Assembly (NCBI GenBank): GCA_021234155.1
Contig: JAJEKV010000072.1
Location: 2,600,436-2,664,435 of the forward strand
Length of the DNA: 64,000 nucleotides
Direction: 5' to 3'
From: Isoetes taiwanensis
Lineage: Eukaryota > Streptophyta > Lycopodiopsida > Isoetales > Isoetaceae
Under the pieces are notes generated by a model. The model did no database searches. It was not told where the DNA came from and was given only the letters and a program-made list of their open reading frames with translations. The translations under genes were made by a program, and so were the position numbers. Within the stretch, counting starts at the first letter, position 1. The number at the start of each line of letters is the position of its first letter. Of the stretch, positions 45,867 to 58,000 are shown in pieces.

Positions 45867-48800
45867 AACCGCCATTTGAAGATAGCGACTATCTATTCCC
45901 GAGATTTTTGCTGACACTTGAGGACTCGCCTTAACTAATGCCGGTTAACAGATCGTGAAGGGCGCTTCCTTGTGGATGATACGCTCCAAGGCCGATGTAT
46001 TATGGGTTTTTTTTCATTTGAAAAAGAAATAAAATTCGAAAAGCATTAGCAAGTTCAAGAATAACATATAAACCATCAAATATAGCACAAATTCCATGAC
46101 ACACCAAAACAAAAAGTTCAATCTTTTTTCTAATATAAAAGGCGGTCACGATAACATCATCTTTTCAGTATTTTCATAAAAGCTTATGGCACTAGAATGA
46201 TACAGGATAAAAGACATGATTAGAATGATCAGCTGAAGAGGGAGTAGTTTTAATCAGATGTGAAACCCTACCAAATATGCTCAAAAATTTGTTGTTTTCA
46301 CCCAGAAAACTTAACCAAATATGAGCATATCATACATCGTCAGAAAGGTCCCAAAGAGAGCTTTCCAACGCAATAAAAAACACACAAAATAGAGTCCGAA
46401 TTTAAAAGTTATGATAAGAAGCATATTAAACAAATGTACACTTTGCAAAAAAGTATCCGGATTAAAAAGTACAAAAAGCAGGTATCTATCTTGACAGATC
46501 TAGGCTAAATCATATGCCAATGGAAAATTCTCTACATAAGCTTTTCAGTGAGCCCAAGATCATCTGAATCTGACCGATATAGCTCAAATTTCAATATTCT
46601 CGCTCCAGCGCTTCTCTTCTTTATTTATCTATAGTGACTTGGATATTACACACAATGGTTTGGTAAAAAAGAACCTCTCATAAAATTCTTATTTTTGATT
46701 AAGACCTTTTTTTCTCAACCAAAAATTTGTAAAAAGCATTTGCAAATGTAATTAGGTTTCATTTCATAGCCTTGAAAAAGTATAAAAAGGGATGTATCTA
46801 CAATCCCACCATCGCTGCCATGGTTCCAGAAATAGATCTTTTAATATTGTTGGAAATCCAAGTTATAGGTCCAACATGTTGCAACTAAACCAATGAAGTT
46901 TATTTTATTTTTTTTAAATACTTACAAAATCTTTTCCATTGTCTTCATAACCTTAAGTTGCAATCACATTTTATTGTTCAACTGATGTTTCCTTTTATCA
47001 TTTTAGATAATGTGCCAGCAATACCATTGATATCTTATACCTTTAGAAATGGGAGTTTGTGTGCTATTACATTAGCTTTCGAAGCCATGTCCACAATTCT
47101 TTTTCACCTTGTGCATTTTTGAGGATCTTCTTGGTATGAAATGCTAAATGCCACTTATCAAATCATTAATAGCAAAAGTTTATCTAGATTATCGTGGCAA
47201 ACACTCATTGTTTTGAAAAATCTACTATACAATAATTATAAACATTGTTAAGTAGCATTTGGACTGATAAAAATCCAGTATTTAAGCAGGCACTGCATTA
47301 TTAAATGGTTGATGTTAATAGGGGATCCGACTACATGGGTTTGGAACCAAAGAAATGTGCGCGGCGGCTAGCCGCCACGATAAATTTCTTGTATAGTGAA
47401 TTTAGTCTCCATCACAAATTTCAAAAGGGCAACCCCTATTTTGGAGGTAAAACAGAGGAATATAATTTATCATTAGTATCGCCATACTTATAGCTCCCCT
47501 CCTTATAGCTATGTCTTAGGGGTTGATTGATGTCTTCGAGTCTCCCACATTGAGTTTCGAGGTTTTGAATCCCATTGCATTGAGAAAGTCATGTACTATA
47601 TATTCTATTCTATATTACTTTGAAGGCATCAAGAGTTTCGCATAAACACAATTACTCACGAAACAATAAACGTGTGGTACTAATAATATACAATGGAACG
47701 TGAAGGATTTTAGAAGCATGACAATTAGAGAGTAATATGCACGAGGACCATGTGTGGGTTTATGTGCATGAACTTTATTGTTTGCTTAGGTGATGCATTG
47801 CTATCGGCTTTATACAACAATTGTTGGAACTATCTTTATACACCAAGCCCATGACATGACTCCAGCACTAACATTGTAAAAGAATAAGGGTGCTTTCCCA
47901 TGAACCCGTATGAATCAACATACCTGGATGCCAAGACTGGGTTCACGATCACGATCACTATATATTCCCATGAATAGCAGGCCTCAAGTCTAGCACCATG
48001 AATCTAAGCCGATAGATCTGGCAGCATAATCTAGCAGCACAAATCGGAGCCAGTGCAGCGGAACTGAGGTCCAAACTTGGGCGTCCAGAAATAGCTTGGG
48101 ATTACTTCGCAAGAAAGGTTGAATGTGAGCCCACCAAGGTGAAGTGCTCAGGTGAACGCCAGAAGTTTTGCTCTGACCTTCAAGAAACGGGTGGAGGTTC
48201 TGTGCCCATGGGAATCCACCCTAAGTATAGACTTACTTGAAATTTGAAATGTGGGCTGGGTTTTGATGTATGGGGGGATGGAAGCTGGGAAGCTGATTCC
48301 AAGGGGTCCTGCGACCGGCGGGAGCTGGGAGCGGGTCCTGGAATCAGCGATCCAGCTCCATCTCCCCACAACATGGCAACTGGGAAGAGTTGTGGGGGGG
48401 CGGGGGGGATTTGGCAGCTGATTACCGATTGATGACCTGCTGAGCGAAATTGGAGCGTCGTTTTCCATTCCGTGAACGGAATGAGCTCCCCAGTTGCCAT
48501 GTTGTAGATGGGAGAGTTAAAATACTCTGTGGCGTATGAGGCTTAAGGAATAAGCAAGGATGTGATAAGGCCACGATAAAGATCTTTTTATTGGCCCACA
48601 AAAAAAAGGGGAGGACAATGGTCCCAATAAATTAAAAAAAAAAACAATGGTCCAAATGGCCACACATGAATGATAAGGAAATCGAGTGGAAATAGACCCA
48701 TGCGGTCCAAAGTCCAGGAGAGGCGCCACCGCGGCGCCGCCACCATGCAGGCGGCGCCTCCGGGCTACTACAACAGGAAATGGAGCCGTCAGAAAGCTTG

Positions 48801-49076
48801 GAGCAGGCGGAGAACTAGAGCGGCTTGCTGCCTCCGGCATCTGTGTCACCTGGGCATTCCGTCTATCTAATTGCTATTATTTTGGTCGGATCTCGGGTGC
48901 GCAGTTTCCGTTTCAATCCCATTCTACCGACTCAAACAGGTTCCGTGGTTGAATTTTATACGCGTTTCTGCCCCCTTGACCCAATTCGGTTCAAACCCAT
49001 CGGAGCTTTCCTCTATTTATAATCTGTTCCCATGCATAAGCTCCATTCAAGCTAAATCAGATATACGCCCCTGGCT
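45867..49076. other. Intergenic region upstream of the desaturase gene
   Basis: AT-rich to about 47,900 with no gene. From 48,200 it becomes GC-richer, and 48,700-49,076 is probably the promoter and leader of the desaturase. Open frames at 48,148-48,952 on both strands are short and unmatched. Confidence 0.4.
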
Positions 49077-51017
49077 ATGGCGACCTCTACCCTTCTCAGG
49101 AACCAAATGGCCGTTGCCTCAGCCCCCTGTCTCGCCGTTGACAAACATCTTGCGTTCAGACATCAAATTCAGTCCAATCATCCAAAATTTGTATTTTCAA
49201 CTCACCCAGGTGCGTTTGAGAAGGTTTTGGGCTTGGGCGCTGGAAATCTTAGGGCCTTGCCTTTGAAAAGAAGAAAGCCAGTTTGTATGGTTGCTGTGCC
49301 GGTGAAGCCAATAGCTCCTTTGGAAAGGGATGATACTCCTCTTCCCAAACTAGATGATAGATTTGAGTTGTTTGACCCTTCTGCTGCACCTCCCTTTACT
49401 TTGACAGATGTGAGAGCAGCTATACCTAAGCATTGTTTTGAGAAGAATGCTTGGAAATCAATGAGCTATCTGGCCAGAGATGTAGCTATTGTTCTGGGTC
49501 TTGCAGCAGGTGCAGCATTTGCGAATAATTGGGCGCTCTGGCCTCTCTATTGGTTTGCTCAAGGGACAATGTTCTGGGCGCTGTTTGTTCTTGGTCATGA
49601 CTGGTAAGCAAATTTGCATTTCTCTTATCCATGTAGATGAGCTAGATAAGCTAGTAAACTTGCTTCTTTACTATTCAAGTAACTATTTAGCATCCTAATG
49701 ATTTGGCATTGTCAGAAGCTACAGATTTCTAACCTTCCTGTTCCTTTTCTTGCTAACAGCGGCCATGGAAGCTTCTCCAATAACAAAAAGCTCAATGATG
49801 TTGTAGGGCATATTACTCATTCGTCAATCCTGGTACCATTCCATGGATGGTGAGTATTAAACCTCTTCATTTTCTGTTAATATCTATCATTCACCTTACT
49901 GTTATTAAATACCATTTTCTTTCTTTAGGAGAATAAGCCATCGAACGCACCATCAAAACCATGGACATGTTGAAAATGATGAATCCTGGCATCCAGTAAG
50001 TTAGTAATTCAAATGTATAATTAAGTGGAGAAGCATTGTCATTACTAAAAGCTTCTTTCTTTTATCAGCTGACCGAGTCTCTTTATAAGAATGCTGATCC
50101 TGCCACTAAAATTGGCAGATTCCAGCTGCCTTGGGCCTTGCTTGCATATCCTTTGTATCTGGTAAGTTCTGGTGGCAGGTTCTGTCCAATAGTTTTCAGG
50201 TTCTTTTCTTATATGCCTGTCATTACCAGTTTGCTAGGTCGCCAGGCAAAAAAGGTTCTCATTTTGACCCAGACAGCTCTTTGTTTGTACCGAAAGAGAG
50301 GGAAGAAGTGCTTACATCCACTGCTTGCTGGTCTGCGATGGCTGTGTTTCTGGTGGGGTTAAGTGTCGCATTTGGTCCCATGTGGATCTTCAAGTTGTAT
50401 GTGATGCCTTATCTGGTAAGCTTTGTGCTTTGATTGGTGAACCGCGCTCGTCAAACAAAATTGCTTGCTCAATCACATATATATGCAGTTCAATGTTGCT
50501 TGGCTTGATGCTGTCACATACCTTCACCATCACGGCCATGAAGTTAGTGTACCATGGTATAGGGGAAAGGTAAGGCACCCTTAAGCTTGATTTCTTTTAG
50601 ATGGACATTTAGAAATCTAAATTTGTGGCTAATTTTTTCAGGAATGGAGTTATTTACGTGGAGGTTTGTCAACTCTTGATCGAGATTATGGGTTGTTTAA
50701 TAACATTCACCATGACATTGGAACACATGTTGTGCATCATTTGTTTCCACAGATACCACATTATCATCTTGTTGAAGCTGTAAGTATCTATTGTTCATAT
50801 GAATATTGTAAATGGTCTCCTTTAGACTGATATGCCATGCTTGCTTCTGCAGACTAAAGCTGCTCGCAAAGTGTTTGGAAAGTATTACAGAGAACCAGAG
50901 AAATCTGGACCATTTCCACTGCACTTATTTGGAATTATGAAGAAAAGCTTGGAGCAAGATCGTTTCGTTGCAGATACTGGTGATATTGTATTTTATCAGA
51001 AAGACACAACATTATAG
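49077..51017 (+). CDS. FAD7: Plastid omega-3 fatty-acid desaturase (FAD7/FAD8 type)
   Basis: Membrane di-iron enzyme that adds the omega-3 double bond to 16:2 and 18:2 acyl chains on plastid glycerolipids. Exons: 49077-49603, 49760-49849, 49929-49995, 50069-50161, 50230-50415, 50489-50569, 50642-50779, 50853-51017. They total 1,347 nt (448 residues) and all join in frame. The three histidine boxes are HDCGH (174-178, split across introns 1-2), HRTHH (210-214) and HVVHH (377-381). The block [20 protein letters not shown] begins the membrane core. About 70 Ser/Arg-rich, acid-poor N-terminal residues look like a chloroplast transit peptide, which separates it from the ER enzyme FAD3. There is no KxKxx-type ER signal at the end (QKDTTL). 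Looks intact. FAD7 versus FAD8 cannot be told apart from sequence alone. Confidence 0.95.
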
Positions 51018-52410
51018 CCTTGTCAATTGGCAACCATTAATTCAAGAAGGATGTCTTCACTAAATTGAGTCACCCCTGACGAGAAAGTTAAATCTATTGA
51101 CACAAAAAGGGTGGCTGAGGGCAGGTTGCATTTATTTGTAACATTACAATTGGAAGCCAACATGGCAAGCCACCTATTGTGGCATGTTCCTCGCATGAAA
51201 TGAATGTGCGAGAATCGTTCTGGATATCTCTCATATGGACTGAATTCTCATTTAAATATACAAATGGAGGATCTCACAAACACAATTCATTTGTCTAGTT
51301 TTCATCTTATGTTTGTCTTAGAACACTCATGATGCTGGGCTGTAATCATGTTGCTGGAAATTTAATTATAATATGCATACGTATCCAAATCCAAAATCCA
51401 ATGGTAGCTAAGAGAGAATCATAAATTGAAAATCCTCAAATAAATAAATGCTTTAAATGTCATCTGACTCAGGAGACAATAAGACTGCAACTCGATGAAC
51501 CACACTCAAAAGTATAGGCAATACATGCAAAATCATTAAAAATGCAAAATCATTAAAAATTCTATGTGAATCAATTAATAATGTGTTAGTAATGCATGCG
51601 TGGCTAATTACGCATGGTTTGCAAAAAGTCTTTAAGTTTTTTATTTTCATTTATTTTTTCAACTCATATATAATTCAGTTTCATTTTCTGTTTAAAGGTA
51701 TTTGTTTGCTGCTATTTTGTTTGAAGCTATTTGGTGGTGACACGTGTCTACAAGCAATAATAGAACCTAATAAATGCAGTGACGTCATGCCACGAGCTCC
51801 TTAAACGGAGCTTAAAGAAGGCAAGTGGCTTTTCCTTTCTGCTTTTGGCTATGGCTATGGCAACAAGAAGTCATCAATCCGGTGGGCAAATCCATGGCCC
51901 ATATTTGAAGCTTAACATTTGATTCTGGTAAGGTTCAATTAGAATTTGGCCCTTTATGATAATAGCATAAAGCTCAGGGCAATCAATAGCTCCCTGTGGC
52001 AAGGGCAATCCATCGGATTTGGAGATGCTGAATTTATTGAATCACAAAGTCCGCAGCCAGAAAATGTTCAGAGGCTTGAATATTATGATTGTATTTCGAA
52101 TTCAGACTGGTTACAGGGCTTCATAGATGATCTTCAACAGCCAGAATATGATGTTTTGCTCCAAGAATTAATCCGGGCTCTGTTTTGGGGCCTGCGAATT
52201 AGTGCAATAAAATGCCCATGGGCTCTTGGAGGTGGAATCAAACTCTACATTTTGATATTCTAATGAAATTAAACTCTAAATTAGAGCCCCAAAGCAAAAG
52301 GGTTGTCTGGTTACACAGGGGTTCAGAATTCGCATGGTGAAGAAGCATAATGGCAGCCGCTTTCCATGGACAGGCAAGAGTTTTTTATTCAAACTCATGA
52401 ATCTCTCTGG
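51018..52410. other. Desaturase 3' UTR and intergenic sequence
   Basis: Contains CACGTG-like and TGACGTCA-like promoter words near 51,735-51,790. An open frame at 51,943-52,263 (INSSLWQGQSIGFGDAEFIE, LEYYDCISNSDWLQGFIDDL) begins after a stop with no ATG. It could be an exon of an unknown gene, but I do not recognise it and found no clear splice partner. Confidence 0.35.
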
Positions 52411-52776
52411 AAACAAGGTTGCGTATTAAACGGGAGCAAATCATTGAAACGGGAGCAAAAGGAATATTCCTCAAAGATTCCCCTTTTTTTTCAAAAAAAG
52501 AGCTAAAATGAGGTAAAAATTTTATTTTGGTCATAAAATTGCATTTTGACCCCCCCAAAATCACTCATTTTTTTGTGCAAAGAGAAAATTGACTATGTCA
52601 AAGTGACACGTTTCGTAACAGTTAGAATTTACCTGGAGTGTGTTTTTAGAGAAAACCACTAATTTAAGTGTACGTCCTACACAACATTTTGTTAGCTTGG
52701 ATTATATTTCAGAAAAGGTACTTTTAAGTTACAAGGAGTCATTTTTTAATGATATAATATTTCAAAGTACCAAAAT

Positions 52777-52880
52777 TATATTCTGGAATACACTTTTGCT
52801 CTTCAAGGATAACAAAAGTGTATTCTGGAATACACTTTTGCTTTTCTGAAAAGTCAAAGTGTATTCCGGAATACACTTTT
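52777..52880. repeat. Palindrome array, left subterminal (3 copies)
   Basis: Copies at 52,777-52,797, 52,813-52,840 and 52,856-52,880 share AAGTGTATTCTGGAATACAC (one has CCGG in the centre), about 40 bp apart. The best copy extends to 28 bp of perfect dyad symmetry (CAAAAGTGTATTC/GAATACACTTTTG). Confidence 0.85.
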
Positions 52881-53544
52881 GGTGTAGAAGTTTTTAAGGC
52901 TCAATAGTGATCTTGCAATTTTCCAGGTGTTCCGGGGTTTCGGCATTTTCAATGACCTTGCAATTTTTTTTTTTTTTGTTTCAGTTGATTTGAATGGCCT
53001 TGCGATTTTATTTGTATTTTTATGTGGGGATATAGGAACATAGTTCTAAAAAATGAAGGGATTAGCGAAAGGAAAAAATAAACCAAAAACAACTAGATTT
53101 TTAGGCATTTTCAATTTATTTTGATGACCTTTCAATTTTTGGGTTGCCCCTAGGGGGGCAAACCCTTGTTTATGTGGGATGTGAGTATATCCAGGTATAT
53201 GCTGGCATATGCCTAGCATATGCTGGTGACTGCTCCAAACTGGCTGCTGCCTGTAAACTCTCGGTCATCCAGCCATGGCGCAGCTCGACCCTTCTTCTTC
53301 TAACCCAGGCTATTCAAGATGAAAGTATTCTGGTTTGAACAACGTCTAGGCAGGCTGGAACGGCGATGGCGTGAGAGGGAAGCGGCCATGTCCATGGCGA
53401 ACTAGGGTTAAGCTTGAGAAGGGGGAGAATAGTCCCGGTGCCAGACTTGGCCGGGAAAGAGGCGATCATGGTAGCCAGCTTGCAAACGGAGGCTAAATTT
53501 TACAGCCATCCCTACAAAATGAGAATGAAACTAGAGTTTCTAGG

Positions 53545-53990
53545 GCACCTAGAAGGAATCGGGTGCAGAACAATGCAAACCCTGCCCCAAACGGCATTAT
53601 GGATCAGACTGCTACTCAGCGTAGAAGCATTAGAACTGGGTATCATAGCATCAGAAACAGATTAATGGTGGAGAAAGATGAATTTAGTGATCAGAAATTT
53701 GACAACATGATGAATGATGTTGATGAAGTTGCAGATGCCGAGACGGTGCTCTCGAGGTATCACGAGCACTACTAGAATCTGGGTACAAAGATTGATTGGT
53801 TTGCATTTGGGCTTAAGGCATCTGCAATTATGGGTGAAGCACATGGGGTCTCAACTATGCTTGGTCCTATTGACATCCAGCCTAAGCAGAGGAAAGTTGC
53901 CGCACCAAGAAGGAGGAATAAACCTGCTGATTGCACCCATCCAGAACAGTGTGAAGAGCAGGCTCTTACAGTGAATTGAGAATTAATGAG
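53545..53990 (+). pseudogene. NSE4: NSE4 fragment (SMC5/6 complex kleisin), intronless
   Basis: One frame reads GYHSIRNRLMVEKDEFSDQK, FDNMMNDVDEVADAETVLSR, a stop after HEHY, then KIDWFAFGLKASAIMGEAHG, VSTMLGPIDIQPKQRKVAAP and RRRNKPADCTHPEQCEE. This matches the plant NSE4 course (YR-x-I-x-x-x-I, VADAE-x-L-L, then C-x-TMLGP-x-x-x-x-x-KQRK). NSE4 bridges SMC5 and SMC6 in DNA repair. Segments that are normally on different exons are joined, with an in-frame stop between them, so this is a retro-copied or captured fragment. The C-terminal winged-helix part is not clearly present. Confidence 0.65.
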
Positions 53991-54846
53991 AATATAGAAA
54001 TTGTTTTAACATCATTTATCAGGTCATTTATCAGGTCTCAGGTTGAAATGTTTGTGAAATTAGTAGGTTTGGTATTTAGCGCCAGGTTTTCCATGAAGTG
54101 GGCTGGTGGTTAGGATTCTCGAGAAATCTCACGGCCAGTCTAAAAATATGCACCCAATTTCTGGGTTAGTGGGTTCTGCCATCTCAACTTTGATCTTCCA
54201 GTTTCCTCCGAATTTTGCACGGCAGCTTAGCATCAAGGCTCGCCGGAACTGCAGTAATATTGGAGTTGCACAGGTTGTTGCTGCTTCTGCTATGAACTCT
54301 GGTGGCCAGACTTCTTCTGGTCTGGTAGATTCAACGTCCAAAAATGGTGCTTTTTGCAAGGAATCTAGTGCTAATGTAACCATTAACAAAGTTTAAAATG
54401 AAACGCACTAATTTGCTCCAAACGCACTTCAAAAGGAATCTTTAAAAGATTCCCTAAAATTCCCCAAAAAAGGTCCATTTTCACGATCTATTTGTGACAA
54501 GCGTGACATTTTGGACATTTTAGGTACCCTTTTTGAGGGGGTAATTGAACTTAGCTTACATGCGAAATTGTTTATTGCCCCGTTTTGGCCCCCTAGTTTG
54601 GTATGAAAAATACTAACAAATCTAAATACAATAAAAAATTTGACATTGAAACAAATAGCAATTCCACTAGAGTAACAAAAGCATATAATATTCAAAGTTT
54701 TTAAAATCACTACAATTTTTTAAACAAAATTGTAAAAAATCTAATACATTTGACATTTTAGACAAAGTTATATTTTGCGGCTTTAATTTCCCCCACATTT
54801 GTTGGACGATATGAATTTGAAGCATAGGTGAGCTCAAGAGGCATAA

Positions 54847-55220
54847 AAATATAAATTTATACCACGTGAGCTCAAGCAGTGCACGGAGAGACAACTCGAG
54901 CGGTATAAATTTATACCGCCTGTAAGCTCAAGCGGTATAAATTTATACCATCACCGCACAGGAAAAGAGCGGGAGCAGTATAAATTTATACCGACATTTT
55001 TTTACACGGGAAGCCACGGTATAAATTTAAACCGCGAGCTCTCTTTAGAAACGTTTTGCTACAACTCTAGTATGCTATAACACACAAAAACATTCATATA
55101 AAATTATCTTCATGGTTATAACGTGACATTGCATAGATATAACATGCCATGGGTTGGATAAAACAAGGCAAAATATGTTCTACATCTCGTTTTCCTCTTG
55201 ACGGTATAAATCTATACCGA
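54847..55220. repeat. Palindrome array of CGGTATAAATTTATACCG (6 copies)
   Basis: Copies near 54,847, 54,900, 54,931, 54,976, 55,017 and 55,201. The best is 20 bp of perfect dyad (GCGGTATAAATTTATACCGC). Spacing is 30-55 bp for the first five. Linkers share GAGCTCAAG and CGGGA words. Confidence 0.85.
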
Positions 55221-55280
55221 GACTAGGAAAAGTTTTTGTGAAGGAAGCTTTGGGATTTTTATATTCTAACGAATGCAGGA

Positions 55281-55535
55281 GTTTCTTGATGCTGGAGTTT
55301 CTTGATGCTGGAGTTTCTTCTGAAAATGGCAGAAAAAAGCATTTAGGGTTCTGTTGATGCGGCCAGTTTAGGGTTCGTTGTGCATCTACAGCTCTATCGG
55401 GCTCCTTGCTTAGGATGCGGCCAGTTTAGGATGCGGCCAGTTTAGGGTTTCTTGTGCGCGTACAACTCTATCAGACTCCTTGCTTCTACAGCTCAGTCGG
55501 ACTCCTTGCTTCTACAGCTCTACCGGACTTCTACA
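55281..55535 (+). repeat. Short tandem repeats within the nested element
   Basis: Three copies of a 17-bp unit containing AGTTTCTTGATGCTGG (55,281-55,325) are followed by several GATGCGGCCAGTTTAGG units (55,357-55,455) and three or four CTACAGCTCTATCGGACTCC-type units (55,387-55,535). Confidence 0.7.
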
Positions 55536-57280
55536 GCATGATTCACATTCATAAGCTTTATATCCAGAGATTCGCAGGTCTTATTGGCAGACATAAGCTT
55601 TATAACAGGCATACATAAGCGTGATTCAGATTTTCTGTGATTTTCTATGATGCAACAAAAATGGTTGTCATCTTCAAAACCTAATCTGTGAAAACTGCTG
55701 TTGTACCAGTTGATGCAGAAGCTCGAGCAGAGGTTTGGCTTTGTTATTTTAGCTTAAATTTGATCTTAGTTGACTGTTGGTTGTGTATCAGCAAGTTAGG
55801 GAATGATTTGATTTTTCCAGCAACGTTTCACTAGGAAAGTTGCAAATATTTAATGTTTGGCTCCTCGGGCTGTCTCGAAACACAAATGTCCTCTGTTTGA
55901 AGAGGAAATTGAGGAAGGTTTTTGAAGTATCTCGGTATAATGCACCTCTGTTTTTCAACCTGTTTACAGTTCTTGTTCAATCTTACTGCGCACATTCTTG
56001 CTGCGCATTCTTGTTCAATCTTACTGCGCATGTTTTTGAAAAACTCTTGTTTGATCATGTTGTTGCAGATTTTCCACTGTACATGATTCAAAACTCAAGA
56101 TATTGCTCTTCTTGAGAATTTGAAAAGGTTTAGTATGCTATGATTAGTATGCGCTTTGTCGCAGTAAAGAACTCGGTCTTCCCAACTTTTGCAACCGTAT
56201 GAGGTCGTAACTTTGCAACTTTATACCGCTTCGACAAGTTGGTAGGAGATGTGGCATGAATCGCCCTTCCGAGAGCTGTCATTCAGTTTTAACTACTTAT
56301 AAAGTATACGTGTAGCAATAGACCAGGCTTCCATTTCAACGGATGTTTATCTCTTTTGATATGTTCTATGTTCTGCCATAGAACATACAGAATAAGAACT
56401 TATTTTTATCTTCTTATCAAGTGTGCATCATATATTTAGCTCATTGTTTTGGTCCACTGACTCACATTTCTATTTACTTCATTATGAGTTCAAATGTTCG
56501 TATGTTTAGCCCTTGGTTGTGCCATGTGATTCCAGTAGATTGGAAGATAGCCTTATTATACATGTTGCTGCGCTAAAGACATTTTTTAATTCCATATATG
56601 TTAGCTTATTGTCTTCTTATGGCATGGTTTATTTAGTCCCATTTTGAATGATTTTTCTTCACTTTGGACTATTCAAATGGTATTGTACAATTTCTACAAG
56701 GAGGTCCTACCTTGTTCATGAAGTTGCAATAACCACAAAGCTAATTGCATCCTTCATGGTCTTACCATTTGACAATTTTATTTTCAATCATCGATAATCA
56801 AGTTGCAACTGACGTGGAAGCAACTTTACTATTGTAAAAAGGAGGTTTGGGCCGCCATATGTAGCAAGCATTACCTAAGATTGTATAGCATAGCATACTA
56901 AACCTACGTATGCTATGCTATGCTTAGTATTTTCAGAATTTGTATGCTATGCTTACAACCGCATGTTATTTGTGTTTTGGGTTTCTAGAACATTACCAAT
57001 ATTTTTTGTGTGGCATCACAACGGATGGCTCCTACAACATGCAATTCCTTAAATGCTCGCAAACAAACTTAAAACATCTTTGTCTAATTCTCCTGTTTTT
57101 GCTACTTGTGATTTTGTTGGTCTATAGAATAATTTGTTTACCCCCCAAAAGATGATTTTTTTTTTTTTTGAAACTTCTCTTTATCAAAATGTCTGTGCAA
57201 AAGCACTATTTTCAAGAAAAGTTTTACGTAATGTTTGGCTAAAAACGACCAAAGCCTCTTTTTAGCTAAATCTTAAGATT
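55536..57280. other. Interior of the nested element, no gene
   Basis: AT-rich. Small frames only (for example 55,840-56,115) with no motif. A duplicated GCGCATTCTTG word occurs near 55,990-56,030. Confidence 0.4.
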
Positions 57281-57847
57281 TTTAGATTTTTTAGAGGAAT
57301 CTTTCAAACGCACTTCTTAAATTAGTGCGTTTCATTTTAAACACTGTTCATTGTGCCTGGTGTTTCTAAATTGCCATTTGTTGATGGTGTGAATATGAGT
57401 TCCCCTCCGGAAGTGATATCGTCGGAGTTGCCATTGGAAGAAGCAAGCTTTAGTTTTGCAATCTCTGATGGAGTCAGTAATGGTCTCCCGGTTGAGGTTC
57501 CTAAATGGGCTCCAAAGACGCTAGCAGCTTCCGGTATTTCCTTTTGCTTGGGACCTCGATAATATTGTTTTATAATGCTAGCTAAAGCTCATCATTATGT
57601 TCTTTTTTGCTGACTTTTATTATAGGTGAGAGGACATCATGCAACAAAGTTGCTGATTCTTTGACAATACCACTTGTTCAGACATCTACATACACGTTCA
57701 AGAACACTGCTCAACTGATTCAATTTCAGGTATAAATATTCTGCATCTGAATTTTCAGTACTGATAGCTTACTAGCTCAACGGATGGTATGGGAGAGTAT
57801 ATCACGGACTACCAAAAATGAAGCTTCAATCCCTTGTTTGCTACTCA

Positions 57848-58000
57848 TTTAGGAGGGTAAATACATTAGTTTTGAGTATGGCAATATGGGTCCGTCTAGC
57901 ATCCCTCAAGTGGCTTTAGCAACTATTTAGGTTTATATTTTAATATTGTTTCTGTTTATATGCAAGTTTAGGAGGGTAAATATGCTAGTTTTGAGTATGG
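57848..58000 (+). repeat. Partial exon duplication in the synthase pseudogene
   Basis: TTTAGGAGGGTAAATACATTAGTTTTGAGTATGG-type sequence at 57,850-57,883 repeats the acceptor and first codons (EGKYASFEYG) of the true exon at 57,966-58,000, about 117 bp upstream. The upstream copy then diverges. Confidence 0.65.

Larger units (their letters stand above)
54392..57341. mobile_element. 2.95-kb inverted-repeat element nested in the synthase exon
   Basis: The left end reads TTTAAAATGAAACGCACTAA TTTGC, then AACGCACTTC and AAAGATTCCC. The right end (57,341 leftward) reads TTTAAAATGAAACGCACTAA TTTAAG, then AAGTGCGTTTGAAAGATTCC. The first 23 bases are identical inverted copies. Removing it rejoins the synthase frame (TINK + ALFIVPG) with no extra bases, so a target duplication is absent or lost. 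No transposase seen. The end design (short unique lead, inverted GCAC/GTGC pair, then AAAGATTCC) parallels that of the outer 11.3-kb element. Confidence 0.65.

Noticed and set aside
48148-48952. Several GC-rich frames upstream of the desaturase
   Set aside because: Overlap on both strands and three frames, no conserved motif. More likely promoter and leader.
51943-52263. 106-codon frame as a separate gene
   Set aside because: No ATG at its start, no clear splice acceptor with a partner exon, no recognised family. Mentioned only in the intergenic note.
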